DNA from: Candidatus Saccharimonadota bacterium
GTDB lineage: Bacteria; Patescibacteriota; Saccharimonadia; Saccharimonadales; UBA4665
DNA: 64,000 nucleotides
Reading direction: 5' to 3'
Assembly (NCBI GenBank): GCA_020427985.1
Contig: JAGQNR010000001.1
Coordinates: 153,784 to 217,783, forward strand
Shown here one piece after another: positions 7,734 to 16,985 of the stretch; the stretch's first letter is position 1, and each line of letters opens with the position of its first letter. The notes under the pieces are model-generated. The model ran no database searches. It was not told the DNA's origin and was given only the letters and a program-made list of their open reading frames with translations. The position numbers were made by a program, and so were the translations under genes.

Positions 7734-7979
7734 ATGACAAAAGGCCAAGGTGTTGGCAAAGGATGGCATGGCGATTCCCAGGCTCATGCAGCCGCTGGCC
7801 AAAAGGGCGGTAAGGTAAGTTCTGGAAACTTTCGTCACAACCCAGCAAGAGCGGCAGCCGCCGGCAAGTTGGGAGGTAAAGTGAGCCCCGGTAACTTTCG
7901 TAATAATCCTGAACGAGCACGAGTTGCTGGCAAAAAAGGCGGCAGTAAAACGCATGCCGCAAAAGTGTCAAACGTATAA
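7734..7979 (+). CDS. con-10/KGG-repeat stress protein
   Basis: 81-residue very basic, Gly/Ala-rich protein with three KGG-type repeats: GQKGGKVSSGNFRHNP, GKLGGKVSPGNFRNNP and GKKGGS. This is the con-10/stress-induced family (general stress protein GsiB relatives), hydrophilic and probably disordered. Function is desiccation or stress protection by family analogy, not shown. Strong AAAAGGAG site. It lies between the nickel SOD pair and a GlsB/YeaQ membrane protein, making a stress-themed block. Confidence 0.8.
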   Translation: MTKGQGVGKGWHGDSQAHAAAGQKGGKVSSGNFRHNPARAAAAGKLGGKVSPGNFRNNPERARVAGKKGGSKTHAAKVSNV

Positions 7980-8024
7980 AAGTTTGTGTAAGAACTGAAT
8001 TAACAAAGTATCAAGGAGAAAAAG

Positions 8025-8282
8025 ATGAATATTATTCTATGGATTGTATTTGGTGCACTCGCTGGTTGGATTGCTTCAATGATTGCAGGTACTGATGCAC
8101 GTCAGGGTGCCGTTGCTAACATTGTTGTTGGTATTCTTGGTGCCTTCCTCGGCGGTTGGTTGATGCAACAGTTTGGCCAGAGCGATGCTAATCTCGGCAC
8201 CTTTGACCTTTATAGCCTTTTGGTCGCTATAGGTGGTGCAACTCTACTGCTCTTTATTTATCGCGCAGTCACCAAGCGCTAA
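8025..8282 (+). CDS. GlsB/YeaQ/YmgE family membrane stress protein
   Basis: 85-residue membrane protein with three hydrophobic segments and the family pattern GALAGWIASMIAG ... GAVANIVVGILGAFLGGW. Family members (transglycosylase-associated proteins) are induced by stress in many bacteria; biochemical role unknown. AAGGAG site before ATG and a strong terminator just after the gene. Confidence 0.88.
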   Translation: MNIILWIVFGALAGWIASMIAGTDARQGAVANIVVGILGAFLGGWLMQQFGQSDANLGTFDLYSLLVAIGGATLLLFIYRAVTKR

Positions 8283-8300
8283 GAGTTTGTTTCTTGTTAC

Positions 8301-8329
8301 AAAAAGACCTCTAGTGTAGAGGTCTTTTT
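8301..8329 (+). terminator. rho-independent terminator after GlsB-like gene
   Basis: AAAAAGACCTCT, five-base loop, AGAGGTCTTTTT. Symmetric enough to work in both directions. Confidence 0.88.
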
Positions 8330-8469
8330 GCTCTTTTGATTCAGCAGATTGATGCTTCACTTGGAATGTTTCTTGAATATGAGCAAACTGACACTCTGCG
8401 GTGACTTCGAGGGGATGAGTATTGGAGTTAGTTCGAATACAATGTGCAGGAGTAAGCCTTTCCTATTGA

Positions 8470-10839
8470 TTAGTGTTTCCACTCCCAATTACGAACTTCG
8501 GGCATATCAAGGCCATTGGCCTGGATGTAGTTGGTGTGTTCGACGAGTTTTTGCTGCATCAGGGTTTTGAGTGTAGTAGCTTGTTCTGACTGTAGCCCTG
8601 TGCGCTCAATAACATCAAGTACTAAATGGAAGCGGTCCATTTCGTTTTTTACTGTCATATCAAAGGCGGTGGTAATAGTGCCTTCTTCTTTGTAGCCGCG
8701 TACGTGCAGTCGTTGGTTAGTGCGTCGGTACACTAATCGGTGAATGAGCCATGGGTAGCCGTGAAAAGCAAATATAATCGGCTTGTCTATAGTGAATAGG
8801 CGATTATAGTCCATGTCGCTGAGACCGTGTGGGTGCTCGGTGTCGGGTTGAAGCTTCATGAGGTCTACAACATTCACTACCCGAATCTTGAGTTCAGGCA
8901 AATGCTCACGTAAGATTGATACGGCAGCCATACTTTCGAGCGTAGGGATATCCCCGGCTGCGGCCATCACGACATCTGGTTCGCCACTCTCGTCATTTGA
9001 AGCCCACTCCCACTTGCTCACACCGGCGCTGCAATGCTCAACAGCCTGTTCCATAGTGAGCCATTGCGGTGCTTCATGCTTACCACAAACAGTGAGGTTA
9101 ATATAGTTGCGGCTGCGCAAACAGTGGTCCATGACACTCAGTAAGGTATTGGCATCGGGTGGCAAATACACACGGGCCACTTCGGCCTTTTTGTTAACAA
9201 GATGATCAATGAACCCCGGGTCTTGATGAGTAAACCCGTTGTGGTCTTGGCGCCATACATGCGAAGTAAGTAGGAAGTTGAGCGACGAAATCGGTTCACG
9301 CCAAGCGAGCTCGTTACACATTTTTATCCACTTAGCATGCTGATTGACCATGCTGTCGACAATGCGGATAAAAGCTTCATAACTGTTAAGAATACCGTGT
9401 CGGCCGGTGAGTAAGTAGCCCTCAAGCCAGCCCTCTGCCTGATGTTCGCTTAGCTGAGAATCAAGTACAGCACCTTCGGTTGCCAAAAACTCATCAGTGT
9501 CTTTCGTGCGTGCATTCCATTGCCGATTAGTTGTTTCAAACAAGGCTTCAAGGCGGTTACTAACTGTTTCATCGGGACAAAATATACGGAAGTTTTTTTG
9601 CTGAGCGTTGAGCTTAATAACGTCGCGCAGCCATGGACCGAGGATGTGGGTATTGCCAGCATTGACAATGCTCGGGTATTTGACTTCGACAGCATATTCT
9701 CTAAAATCGGGCAGACGTAATTCGCGGAGCAGTTGACCACCATTGGCGTAAGGACTTGCGCCCATGCGTTTAACGCCCGTTGGAGCTAGTTGGGCAAGCT
9801 CGGAACGAAGCCGTCCATCTTGCTCAAACAGTTCCTCTGGCTTATAACTACGCAGCCAGTCTTCAAGTAGCTGCAGGTTTTCGGGGTGTTCGGCATCGAC
9901 AAGGAAGGGTACTTGATGCGAACGGAAGTTGTTTTCGTTGGCTTTGCCATCGACTACTTTTGGACCAGTCCAACCTTTGGGAGACCGCAGGATAATCATT
10001 GGCCAGCGCGGACGAGTTGTATCAGCGGCGTTGCGGGCATTGTTTTGAATGCGGGCAATTTCATCCATTACTTCATCCATGACAGCTGCCATGCGTTGGT
10101 GCATATGTTCGGGCTCGTCGCCCTCTACAAAGTAGGGTGTCCAGCCATAACCACGGAATAATTGCTCAAGCTCCTCATGTTCAATACGCGCAAGAAGAGT
10201 TGGGTTGCTAATTTTGTAGCCATTGAGGTGCAAAATAGGCAAAACAACCCCGTCAGTTTTAGCATTTAAGAACTTATTACTATGCCAGGCAGTGGCGAGT
10301 GGACCGGTTTCGGCCTCACCATCACCGACCACACAAGCTGCTATTAGATTTGGGTTATCAAACACTGCCCCAAATGCATGACTTAGGCTGTACCCCAGCT
10401 CGCCACCTTCGTGAATAGAGCCAGGAACTTGGGGCGATACATGGCTACTGAGTCCACCTGGCCAAGAGAACTGCTGAAACAAACGCCGCATACCGGCTTC
10501 GTTTTGAGGCATGTCAGGATAAACTTCGCTCCAGGTGCCTTCTAGATAGGTATGGCACATCAGCGAGGGGCCGCCGTGCCCGGGACCCGAGAGGTAAATC
10601 ATGTCGATGTCGCGCTGTTTGATGGCGCGGTTGAGGTGCGTGTAAATAAAGTTTTGGCCCGGTGAAGTCCCCCAGTGCCCGAGTAGCATGCTCTTAATAT
10701 CACCAAGCTCGAGGGGGCGCTTAAGTAAGGGGTTGTCCCGCAAATAGATTTGTCCGACCGATAGATAGTTGGACGCACGCCAATACGCATCGAGCTTTTG
10801 TAGTTCCTCGTGAGTAAGTGGCGTTTCTGTAGTTTGCAT
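8470..10839 (-). CDS. xfp: xylulose-5-phosphate/fructose-6-phosphate phosphoketolase
   Basis: Thiamine-diphosphate enzyme that splits xylulose 5-phosphate (or fructose 6-phosphate) with phosphate to acetyl phosphate and glyceraldehyde 3-phosphate (or erythrose 4-phosphate). The 789-residue protein is full length. Visible features are HWGTSPG (about 55-61), GPGHGGP (85-91) and the ThDP site GDGEAETGP (172-180); the C-terminal half holds [19 protein letters not shown] and [10 protein letters not shown]. It starts nine bases after ackA with an AGGAG site, so acetyl phosphate would be used directly by AckA to make ATP. Confidence 0.97.
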   Translation of the reverse strand: MQTTETPLTHEELQKLDAYWRASNYLSVGQIYLRDNPLLKRPLELGDIKSMLLGHWGTSPGQNFIYTHLNRAIKQRDIDMIYLSGPGHGGPSLMCHTYLEGTWSEVYPDMPQNEAGMRRLFQQFSWPGGLSSHVSPQVPGSIHEGGELGYSLSHAFGAVFDNPNLIAACVVGDGEAETGPLATAWHSNKFLNAKTDGVVLPILHLNGYKISNPTLLARIEHEELEQLFRGYGWTPYFVEGDEPEHMHQRMAAVMDEVMDEIARIQNNARNAADTTRPRWPMIILRSPKGWTGPKVVDGKANENNFRSHQVPFLVDAEHPENLQLLEDWLRSYKPEELFEQDGRLRSELAQLAPTGVKRMGASPYANGGQLLRELRLPDFREYAVEVKYPSIVNAGNTHILGPWLRDVIKLNAQQKNFRIFCPDETVSNRLEALFETTNRQWNARTKDTDEFLATEGAVLDSQLSEHQAEGWLEGYLLTGRHGILNSYEAFIRIVDSMVNQHAKWIKMCNELAWREPISSLNFLLTSHVWRQDHNGFTHQDPGFIDHLVNKKAEVARVYLPPDANTLLSVMDHCLRSRNYINLTVCGKHEAPQWLTMEQAVEHCSAGVSKWEWASNDESGEPDVVMAAAGDIPTLESMAAVSILREHLPELKIRVVNVVDLMKLQPDTEHPHGLSDMDYNRLFTIDKPIIFAFHGYPWLIHRLVYRRTNQRLHVRGYKEEGTITTAFDMTVKNEMDRFHLVLDVIERTGLQSEQATTLKTLMQQKLVEHTNYIQANGLDMPEVRNWEWKH

Positions 10840-10848
10840 AGGGACTCC

Positions 10849-12024
10849 TTATGTTTTTGATTGTTTACAGATAAAATCGAAAGTTTTATGAGCGATGGTG
10901 TAGGCCTCGTTGGTGTGAATAACATGCACTCCGACGCTTGAATCATCGGCAGAGATGAGTCTATCGCCGGCAGAATTGCGCGCCGGGTCAATGATAACAC
11001 CTAAATACTGCAAATCTCGGCAAATACGCTCACGAATTTCGGCTGAGCGTTCTCCAATTCCACCGCTAAAAATAAGGCTGTTAATACCGCCAAGTGCGGC
11101 GCTTAGGCTTCCAATAGCTTTGCGAGCCTGATAACAAAACAGCTCTACTGCTTCAGCGGCACGTGGGTCGGAAGCTTGGTTTTGAAGTAGCCAGTGCATA
11201 TCGGCAGTGGTGCCTGAAACACCAAGTAGCCCCGACTGTTTGTTGACTATCTCTGAAAACTCGGGGATAGTTATTCCCTTAACCGCATGCAAAAACTCCA
11301 CTACTCCTGGGTCAATGTCGCCGCTACGAGTGCTCATCATTAGGCCTGATGTGGGACTAAGCCCCATTGTCATGTCAACAGCTTGTCCGTCTGTGGTAGC
11401 TGCAATACTGGCTCCGCTGCCCAAGTGGGCCATGATAACCTTGCCCCGCGCCGCCGCTTCACCCTCGTGCTGTGCAAAATTACGAAGCAAATAAGTGTAG
11501 GATAGGCCGTGAAAACCATAGCGTCGGAGTCCTTGTTCTCGAAAGATGCGTGGCAAGGCAATGGTTTGAGCTACAAGAGGAATATTGTGAAAAAAAGAGG
11601 TGTCAAAGCAAGCTATCTGTGGAATCCCAGTAAAAACTTGTTGAGAGAGCGTCATGCTATCAATGGCAGCGGGCAAGTGATTTGGGTCGATAGTTTTAAG
11701 CGTTTTGAGCTGGTCAAGCATAGTCACAGTAATTGCAGTTGGTTCAGTAAACATTTCGCCGCCATGCACCACCCGGTGTCCGACTGCTGCAATGGGGTGC
11801 TGGTGAATGATTGGCTCAAGACACTGTAAAATGGCTTTAAAGGCTTGCTGATGGCTTTGCGCATCGGTGGCGTCCCCCTTGGAAGTAAGTGAAGTGTAGA
11901 GCGTTGGGGAGGTTCCAATGTCTTCGATACTTGCAACAAATAGTTCTTGAAGGGGTTCTTCTGCACTAAAGAGTGCAGCTTTGATACTAGATGACCCCGC
12001 GTTAATAGTGAGAATGCTAGCCAT
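10849..12024 (-). CDS. ackA: acetate kinase
   Basis: Transfers phosphate from acetyl phosphate to ADP, making ATP and acetate. The 391-residue protein begins MASILTINAGSSSIKAAL, the conserved ASKHA phosphate-binding start, and contains GHRVVHGGE, CFDTSFFH and the late SGGIGERSAEIR. The ATG at 12024 is chosen because it gives exactly the family start; the frame stays open 63 bases further but that region overlaps a promoter. First gene of the ackA-xfp operon, the energy-yielding end of the phosphoketolase path. No phosphate acetyltransferase is nearby. Confidence 0.96.
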   Translation of the reverse strand: MASILTINAGSSSIKAALFSAEEPLQELFVASIEDIGTSPTLYTSLTSKGDATDAQSHQQAFKAILQCLEPIIHQHPIAAVGHRVVHGGEMFTEPTAITVTMLDQLKTLKTIDPNHLPAAIDSMTLSQQVFTGIPQIACFDTSFFHNIPLVAQTIALPRIFREQGLRRYGFHGLSYTYLLRNFAQHEGEAAARGKVIMAHLGSGASIAATTDGQAVDMTMGLSPTSGLMMSTRSGDIDPGVVEFLHAVKGITIPEFSEIVNKQSGLLGVSGTTADMHWLLQNQASDPRAAEAVELFCYQARKAIGSLSAALGGINSLIFSGGIGERSAEIRERICRDLQYLGVIIDPARNSAGDRLISADDSSVGVHVIHTNEAYTIAHKTFDFICKQSKT

Positions 12025-12056
12025 GTAGCTTCCCACCCAAGATACTAAGCATAACC

Positions 12057-12087
12057 ATAGTATGAGGCGGCGTACCTCAGTTGTCAA
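12057..12087 (-). promoter_or_regulatory. promoter of ackA-xfp operon
   Basis: Minus-strand TTGACA (12082-12087), 19-base spacer, TACTAT (12057-12062), with a leader of about 25 bases holding a weak GGGAAG site. The long spacer makes it a moderate match. Confidence 0.5.
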
Positions 12088-12170
12088 CAGCGGTCAAGAG
12101 TTTTCATTGTAGTGATGAAGCCCACACATTACGCGTGAGATATTTTACAGTTGCAGCTTTGCATAGTCGT

Positions 12171-12176
12171 TATACT
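12171..12176 (+). promoter_or_regulatory. -10 element of 40-residue ORF
   Basis: TATACT about 30 bases before the small ORF; the leader has AAAGGAG. No good -35 at standard spacing. Confidence 0.45.
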
Positions 12177-12205
12177 TAGAGTTAGTAAATCAAAGGAGAA
12201 TAAGT

Positions 12206-12328
12206 ATGGACAAAGTAGCACAGCAAAAGCTCGGCCTTACTGAGCGCTCAGATGACGAACTCCATTCTGTGGTTAACCGATTTCAGGCTAAGTGGAACGA
12301 CAAGGCAAGGCGACTTGGTATTCAGTAG
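12206..12328 (+). CDS. 40-residue hypothetical protein
   Basis: Small charged protein (MDKVAQQKLGLTERSDDEL...) with its own -10 element, an AAAGGAG ribosome-binding site at ideal spacing, and a strong terminator 27 bases after the stop, so it is a complete transcription unit. Predicted mostly helical. No family recognised. The well-formed signals make it more likely real than most short ORFs. Confidence 0.65.
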   Translation: MDKVAQQKLGLTERSDDELHSVVNRFQAKWNDKARRLGIQ

Positions 12329-12354
12329 TTTGTGTGCAAACACCCACGTCTTTT

Positions 12355-12386
12355 AAAGAGCCCTATTTGCGAGAGGGGCTCTTTTT
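12355..12386 (+). terminator. terminator of small ORF, opposite pyrD end
   Basis: AAAGAGCCC, short loop, GGGGCTCTTTTT; lies three bases from the pyrD stop and may serve both strands. Confidence 0.85.
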
Positions 12387-12388
12387 GA

Positions 12389-13528
12389 TTATTGCGCGGC
12401 GGCTTGAGCATCCAGTCCAATTGCTTCGCCAATGGAAGAAAGACCATCTTTTTGCAGCAAACTGACCAAGTCTCGGTTAATTTGCCCTATTAACTGCGGT
12501 CCTTCATAGATTAATCCAGTGATGAGTTCGACAAGGCTCGCTCCAAGACGAATCTTTTGATAAGCATCGTGGGCATTAAAAACGCCGCCGACGCCAATAA
12601 TAGTGAGCCGGTCATTGTAGTGCAGATACGTCTTGGCAATCAAGGCATTGCTGAGTGCCTGGGTAGGCCTGCCGCTCAGATTACCTTTTACCTGGGATGG
12701 CAATTCTCCAGATGGTATTTCACCTCGATTTTTATTTAGGTTACCAATAGTGACTGCTTGCACATTGTAGCGACAGGCTACTTCTAGCAGCGGCTGAAAC
12801 TCGTGCCAGGGCAGGTTAATGGGCATTTTTATCCAGAGTGGTTTGGTGCTATGAGTAGCCCGCAGGGCTGCTAACAGACGGCTCAGCTTTTCGGGCGTGG
12901 TAAAAGGCTCGCCGCCATATGTATTGGGACAAGAAATGTTGATTTCTAATGCCCGAACACCGGCAACTGCATTCAGGCGCTTAGCACTTATACAATAATC
13001 TAGAATAGCAGCTTCTTCGCTACAGGCTCTGGCCGAGTTTGTTCTAGCGATTGAGGCAACAATTGGGAAGGTAGCCGTGATGCCCAAAGATAGCTTGTCT
13101 AGTTGTGCACCAACACGGGCAGCACCATCATTAGGCAGTCCGGCGTTCACTACGAGCGCTTGAGATTTGGGGAGCCGATAAAACCATGGTTTTGGGTTGC
13201 CCGCACATGGCTCAGCCGAAATAGACCCAACTGTACTAAAACCAAACCCAATACGCTGGCAAATCGGCGGTAACTGAGCATTCTTATCGAGTCCGGCCGA
13301 AAGACCAATTGGATTGGCAAAACTAACTGAGCCAATTTTTTGCGCTAACACTGCAGGATTGTCGTATGCCCACATGAAATGCAGTATCCTAGATAGCCGC
13401 AATAACTCCCTATGCTGTGCATATTGAATCATAGTTTCATGAACGTAATCCGGCGGTTTTTTAAAGAGGGCAGGTTTGATTGCTTTTTTGTAAACAAGCT
13501 GCGAACATCGAGATAAAACATCTACCAT
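12389..13528 (-). CDS. pyrD: dihydroorotate dehydrogenase, class 2 (quinone-dependent)
   Basis: Oxidises dihydroorotate to orotate in pyrimidine synthesis, passing electrons to quinone at the membrane. The N-terminal 40-50 residues are a basic amphipathic helical extension as in class 2 enzymes, followed by the barrel: NPIGLSAGLDKNA (FMN), VNAGLPNDG, and EINISCPNTYGG. Catalytic base should be Ser in class 2. The ATG at 13528 is favoured because a TATACT lies nine bases upstream. No other pyr genes are in the window. A quinone-linked enzyme implies some respiratory chain, unusual for a CPR bacterium but known in some Saccharibacteria. Confidence 0.92.
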   Translation of the reverse strand: MVDVLSRCSQLVYKKAIKPALFKKPPDYVHETMIQYAQHRELLRLSRILHFMWAYDNPAVLAQKIGSVSFANPIGLSAGLDKNAQLPPICQRIGFGFSTVGSISAEPCAGNPKPWFYRLPKSQALVVNAGLPNDGAARVGAQLDKLSLGITATFPIVASIARTNSARACSEEAAILDYCISAKRLNAVAGVRALEINISCPNTYGGEPFTTPEKLSRLLAALRATHSTKPLWIKMPINLPWHEFQPLLEVACRYNVQAVTIGNLNKNRGEIPSGELPSQVKGNLSGRPTQALSNALIAKTYLHYNDRLTIIGVGGVFNAHDAYQKIRLGASLVELITGLIYEGPQLIGQINRDLVSLLQKDGLSSIGEAIGLDAQAAAQ

Positions 13529-13537
13529 ACAGCCAAT

Positions 13538-13543
13538 AGTATA
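13538..13543 (-). promoter_or_regulatory. -10 element near pyrD start
   Basis: TATACT nine bases before the pyrD ATG, no Shine-Dalgarno site; leaderless or nearly so. Confidence 0.5.
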
Positions 13544-13573
13544 CACTTATATAAAAGTTAAAAGTGGCAGAAA

Positions 13574-14080
13574 CTATTGGTGGTTGTCTTCGCCAAGTCT
13601 ATTGAGCATGTCACAAAGCTCTTTTGTTCTAAGTTGGCTAGTATCTATAGCTCGCTGCTTAGCAATGATGTAGCCGTGAATAATGCGTTTGGCCCGCTCG
13701 GCATCACTTCGCCAAAAAGGCCCGATGTTGATTTCTTGTTCTTTATTCATAATGCGACTAATAATCATCACGCCACCAAAAAATGGACCAACCGTGCATG
13801 AAGCACTCAAAATGTCTTCGATACGAAAACTTTGCGTCTCAGCCATTAAAAAGAAAAAACGCTTGGTTACCGTGACCTTAGTACGGTCTACGGTGAGCGT
13901 GTGAGGGAAGGGAGTAAAGGGGAACATTGTTGATTCACGAAATAGTATTTCTTCGGCATCGTGAATGGCGCGGTTGAGCTCGGCTTTTGATTCTTCTCGT
14001 GTGAGGGGCTTGATACCAACAGGGGGCTGTGCTACAGGAGAGTCCGGAGGATTGGCCTGAGAAAATGTGTCGTTTTGCAT
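13574..14080 (-). CDS. hypothetical protein with PH-like middle region
   Basis: 168-residue soluble protein. A Pro-rich, charged N-terminus (about 1-45) precedes a beta-rich block (HTLTVDRTKVTVTKRFFF ... FRIEDILSASC) and a C-terminal helix (RAKRIIHGYIIAKQRA). The pattern of strands followed by one helix, with the phrase on signal-dependent FRIEDI..., resembles bacterial PH-like domains, but this is weak. AAGGA site at proper spacing before ATG. No function can be assigned. Confidence 0.6.
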   Translation of the reverse strand: MQNDTFSQANPPDSPVAQPPVGIKPLTREESKAELNRAIHDAEEILFRESTMFPFTPFPHTLTVDRTKVTVTKRFFFLMAETQSFRIEDILSASCTVGPFFGGVMIISRIMNKEQEINIGPFWRSDAERAKRIIHGYIIAKQRAIDTSQLRTKELCDMLNRLGEDNHQ

Positions 14081-14207
14081 CGCTATTCCTTTTGCTTGTC
14101 AGCTAACAGTAGTATAGTACCCTTTAGGACGCGAAAGTATGCGAAATCTTACAGAAATTAGTGGCGCAGCGGACCAAAATAAGAAAAGTAATAAGTAAGG
14201 AGGGAGT

Positions 14208-14384
14208 ATGGCAAAGTTTGAGGTTTATGCTTCGGCAAAAGGCTGGCGTTGGCGACTTAAGGCTGGCAATGGTGAAGTCGTAGCAACGGGCGAAGAATAC
14301 ACTACCAAAGACGGTGCAATGCGTGGGTGCGAAGCAGTAGCCCGTGCAGCCGGTTCGGCCGATATTGTTGAGGTCGAAAGCTAG
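14208..14384 (+). CDS. DUF1508 (YegP-like) protein
   Basis: 58-residue protein MAKFEVYASAKGWRWRLKAG... with the DUF1508 pattern: two beta strands, WRW.LKAGNGEVVATGE, then YTTKDGAMRGCEAV. Family members are small alpha-beta proteins of unknown role, usually with one or two repeats; this has one. Very strong AAGGAGGGAG site. Its last bases overlap the stop of the convergent SulP gene. Confidence 0.85.
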   Translation: MAKFEVYASAKGWRWRLKAGNGEVVATGEEYTTKDGAMRGCEAVARAAGSADIVEVES

Positions 14385-16435
14385 ACTTTTTTAGTCTCAC
14401 GCTGGTGTTGACGGAGTAGTTTTAGGTCGTCCAGGTCTTTTTGGCGACCTATTTTTTGTTTAGCGGCAATGAGGTCGTCGACTGACATAAATCGAACCTC
14501 TTCTAGTATAAAACTTTTGGGCTTAAGGTCGCGCAGCGATTTGCCAACATAACGCAGCATAACCTGGTAGCCGTGATGTGAGAGTATTCGCTTGCCATCA
14601 TCCTGCACGTATTCGCGCCAGCCCTCTTTAACAAAATGTTTATACAGACTATCACTAACAACTAGGTCAACATCGTTTGTGTCGCGTAGCTTAAGTGCCT
14701 CAAGCACCCCGCCACCAATTACGACATAATTGTCAGAAGATATATCGAGCCGTTTTACCATATCAACGGTCGAGCGCTTGCTGGTTGGTAGATCAAAAAT
14801 TGCTTCTTCCAGACTGGCGTAAACATTGCCTTCGCCAACGATGTCGAGCAAGCCATACTGCTCTAAAACCGCACTAAGGGCGGGAGGCACATGGGCAAGT
14901 ATGAGGCGGATGTCGTCAGCGTAGAGTTTTTGGCAAAGGTGTTTGAGCATCTCGGCAGCGGTATAGTCAATGTCGTTAACGGCCCCTGCGTCAATTATAA
15001 GGGTCGAAACCGGTTCTTTAGATTTTTCGAGCGTGGTAATGACTCGTTTTTTAAAATAGTCAGCATTCTCAAAAAAAATCGAACCAGCAAATCGATACAC
15101 AACTGTGCCGTGAGGCGAGGAGCGATACTTGTGGTGTTTGGCGAGTCGTTCGTCGGCCCAGGGCGCTAGGGTACCATCCTGTAAGAGTACCGTATCGTCT
15201 GGTCGATACTGACGCCGCAGCCTATCGATAATAGACAGTGCCACCGCCAGCGCCACGCCATATTCAACTCCAAGGACCACTACCCCAAACATAGCAGTAA
15301 TAGCAATCCAAAATTCTGTACGCCGGGTAGTATAAATATGTTTGAGCTTTGAAACATCAAACAGATGAAGTCCAATCATAACAATAACCACCGCCAGCGC
15401 CGCCACGGGTAAATATTTGAGTGCTTCAGAAAACAACATTAACACCGCACCAATCAGAAGTGCCATAAACACATTAACCAACTGACTTCTACCGCCCGAC
15501 ATCTCTGCGGCAGTTGTACGAGGGGGGCTGCCATTTACCGCAAAGCCATGCGATAGCGCTGAGGTAATGTTGGCCAGCCCCAAAGCCGCCAGGTCGCGGT
15601 TGTCGTCAACGGGTTCGTCGTAGCGAGTTGCGGTGTTGCGGATGACACTAGTGCTCTGAGCTAAGATAACTGCAGCAATGGCAAGTGCAGTCGGGAACAG
15701 AGCAGAAAGTAACGCAATATCAAAATGAGGTATGGCAAGACCGGGTAGCCCGCTTGGTACATCGCCCACCATTTTAACACCTTGTACTTCGAGATGTAGA
15801 GCAGCAGCCAGAGCTATACCAACCACCAATACCAGCAGGCTGCCTGGGAGTTTGCGTCTATTAGCAACGCTAGCGACCCCAAACAGAACAACAGACAACA
15901 CAAGTGTGGTAAGGTGAGTTTCAAAAATATGACTGATGGTGCCCACTAACTTCACAAGTGTTGCTCCGTGCATTGATAGCCCCAGCAGTTCGGGGAGCTT
16001 GCCAAGCATAAGCTGCAAGCCAATACCCGCGAGCAGGCCAATAAACACCGGTTTTGAAATCAAATCTGCCAAAAATCCAAAACGCAGTCCCGCCATCGCC
16101 AAAAGCACCAAACCACTCAGTATTGTTAAAACAGCAATGGCGTTTGTGTAATCGGCCGAACCGGCAGCCGCAATCGAGGCAGCGCCCGACGCCACTAAAG
16201 CTGCCGTTGCAGAATCGGCGCCAATAACTAAGTGTTTTGACGAAGTGGTCAGTGCAAACACAATCGGGGCAATCAGTGCACAGTACAAACCTGTTTGGAT
16301 TGGCAAACCAACAATTGCAGCAAAACCGAGCGACTCTGGGATAGCAATTGCCGTCACAACAAGAGCTGCCATAAAATCAGCTCGCAACCGTTTTTTAGTA
16401 AAACCTTGTATATTTGTAAACTGAGCAAATGTCAT
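14381..16435 (-). CDS. SulP transporter with STAS and fused nucleotidyltransferase-like domain
   Basis: Anion transporter of the SLC26/SulP family (sulfate, bicarbonate or similar; substrate not told by sequence). Residues about 1-420 hold the membrane core, with the N-terminal AIPESLGFAAIVGLPIQTGLY. A STAS domain follows (about 440-550, TLIIDAGAVNDIDYTAAEML). Residues 559-684 form an extra domain with GGG at 574-576 and DVD at 588-590, matching the nucleotidyltransferase-fold hallmark hG[GS]...Dh[DE]h, then a helical end. Such a fusion is unusual; SulP proteins more often carry carbonic anhydrase or UspA domains. A TATACT lies 13 bases upstream of ATG. Confidence 0.9.
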   Translation of the reverse strand: MTFAQFTNIQGFTKKRLRADFMAALVVTAIAIPESLGFAAIVGLPIQTGLYCALIAPIVFALTTSSKHLVIGADSATAALVASGAASIAAAGSADYTNAIAVLTILSGLVLLAMAGLRFGFLADLISKPVFIGLLAGIGLQLMLGKLPELLGLSMHGATLVKLVGTISHIFETHLTTLVLSVVLFGVASVANRRKLPGSLLVLVVGIALAAALHLEVQGVKMVGDVPSGLPGLAIPHFDIALLSALFPTALAIAAVILAQSTSVIRNTATRYDEPVDDNRDLAALGLANITSALSHGFAVNGSPPRTTAAEMSGGRSQLVNVFMALLIGAVLMLFSEALKYLPVAALAVVIVMIGLHLFDVSKLKHIYTTRRTEFWIAITAMFGVVVLGVEYGVALAVALSIIDRLRRQYRPDDTVLLQDGTLAPWADERLAKHHKYRSSPHGTVVYRFAGSIFFENADYFKKRVITTLEKSKEPVSTLIIDAGAVNDIDYTAAEMLKHLCQKLYADDIRLILAHVPPALSAVLEQYGLLDIVGEGNVYASLEEAIFDLPTSKRSTVDMVKRLDISSDNYVVIGGGVLEALKLRDTNDVDLVVSDSLYKHFVKEGWREYVQDDGKRILSHHGYQVMLRYVGKSLRDLKPKSFILEEVRFMSVDDLIAAKQKIGRQKDLDDLKLLRQHQRETKKV

Positions 16436-16471
16436 ACTGCTTATAAATAGTATACGCGTCTTTAGCGCTGG

Positions 16472-16477
16472 TACAAT
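16472..16477 (+). promoter_or_regulatory. -10 element, leaderless start of cyclo-ligase gene
   Basis: TACAAT exactly six bases before the ATG at 16484; no Shine-Dalgarno site. Confidence 0.6.
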
Positions 16478-16483
16478 GTAGGT

Positions 16484-16954
16484 ATGAAGCCCAAGTCTCT
16501 AGCGCGTCAGTCACTCTTGCAAAAGCGTACTCAGTTGAGCCTACAGCAAGTGCGCTTGACGAGTCAGCAAATTACACAAAAGCTACTACAGACAATTGAT
16601 TTCGCTCAGTTTAGTCGTATTCACTTATATACCCCCTTAGCTGGTGGTAACGAAGTTGACACTACCATGCTACAGTACGAACTCACTATCCGGTATCCTG
16701 AACTACAGGTCATAATGGGCAGCCCACGACCACAAGCAGCTTTTCCCAAAGGAGATTTTGATGCGGTTTTTACCCCATGTGTGGGTTTTAACAGAGATGG
16801 ATTTCGTCTGGGATTTGGTAATGGCTGGTATGACCGATTTTTATTAGGCCAACCTCAAGCACTTAAAATTGGCTTAGCTTATGCCTGGTCAAAAGTCGAC
16901 TTTGCCCCCGAGCCTCACGACATTCCGCTAGATATGATACTCACTGATGGGTAG
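16484..16954 (+). CDS. 5-formyltetrahydrofolate cyclo-ligase, short form
   Basis: ATP-dependent conversion of 5-formyl-THF to 5,10-methenyl-THF. The C-terminal signature GFRLGFGNGWYDRFL, followed by LAYAWSKVDF and the ending EPHDIPLDMILTDG, is typical of MTHFS/YgfA. The N-terminal helix with LLQKRTQLSLQQ also fits. At 156 residues it is about 30 shorter than usual, lacking the middle segment that normally carries the GI-EP motif. It may be a compact functional form or reduced. It stands just outside the left edge of the copper block. Confidence 0.85.
   Translation: MKPKSLARQSLLQKRTQLSLQQVRLTSQQITQKLLQTIDFAQFSRIHLYTPLAGGNEVDTTMLQYELTIRYPELQVIMGSPRPQAAFPKGDFDAVFTPCVGFNRDGFRLGFGNGWYDRFLLGQPQALKIGLAYAWSKVDFAPEPHDIPLDMILTDG
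16739..16755. repeat. 17-base direct repeat, copy 1
   Basis: GCTTTTCCCAAAGGAGA, inside the cyclo-ligase gene. An identical copy lies at 16986-17002. Confidence 0.8.
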
Positions 16955-16985
16955 AATTATTTTCCTCAGATGAAGTAAATCTTGA

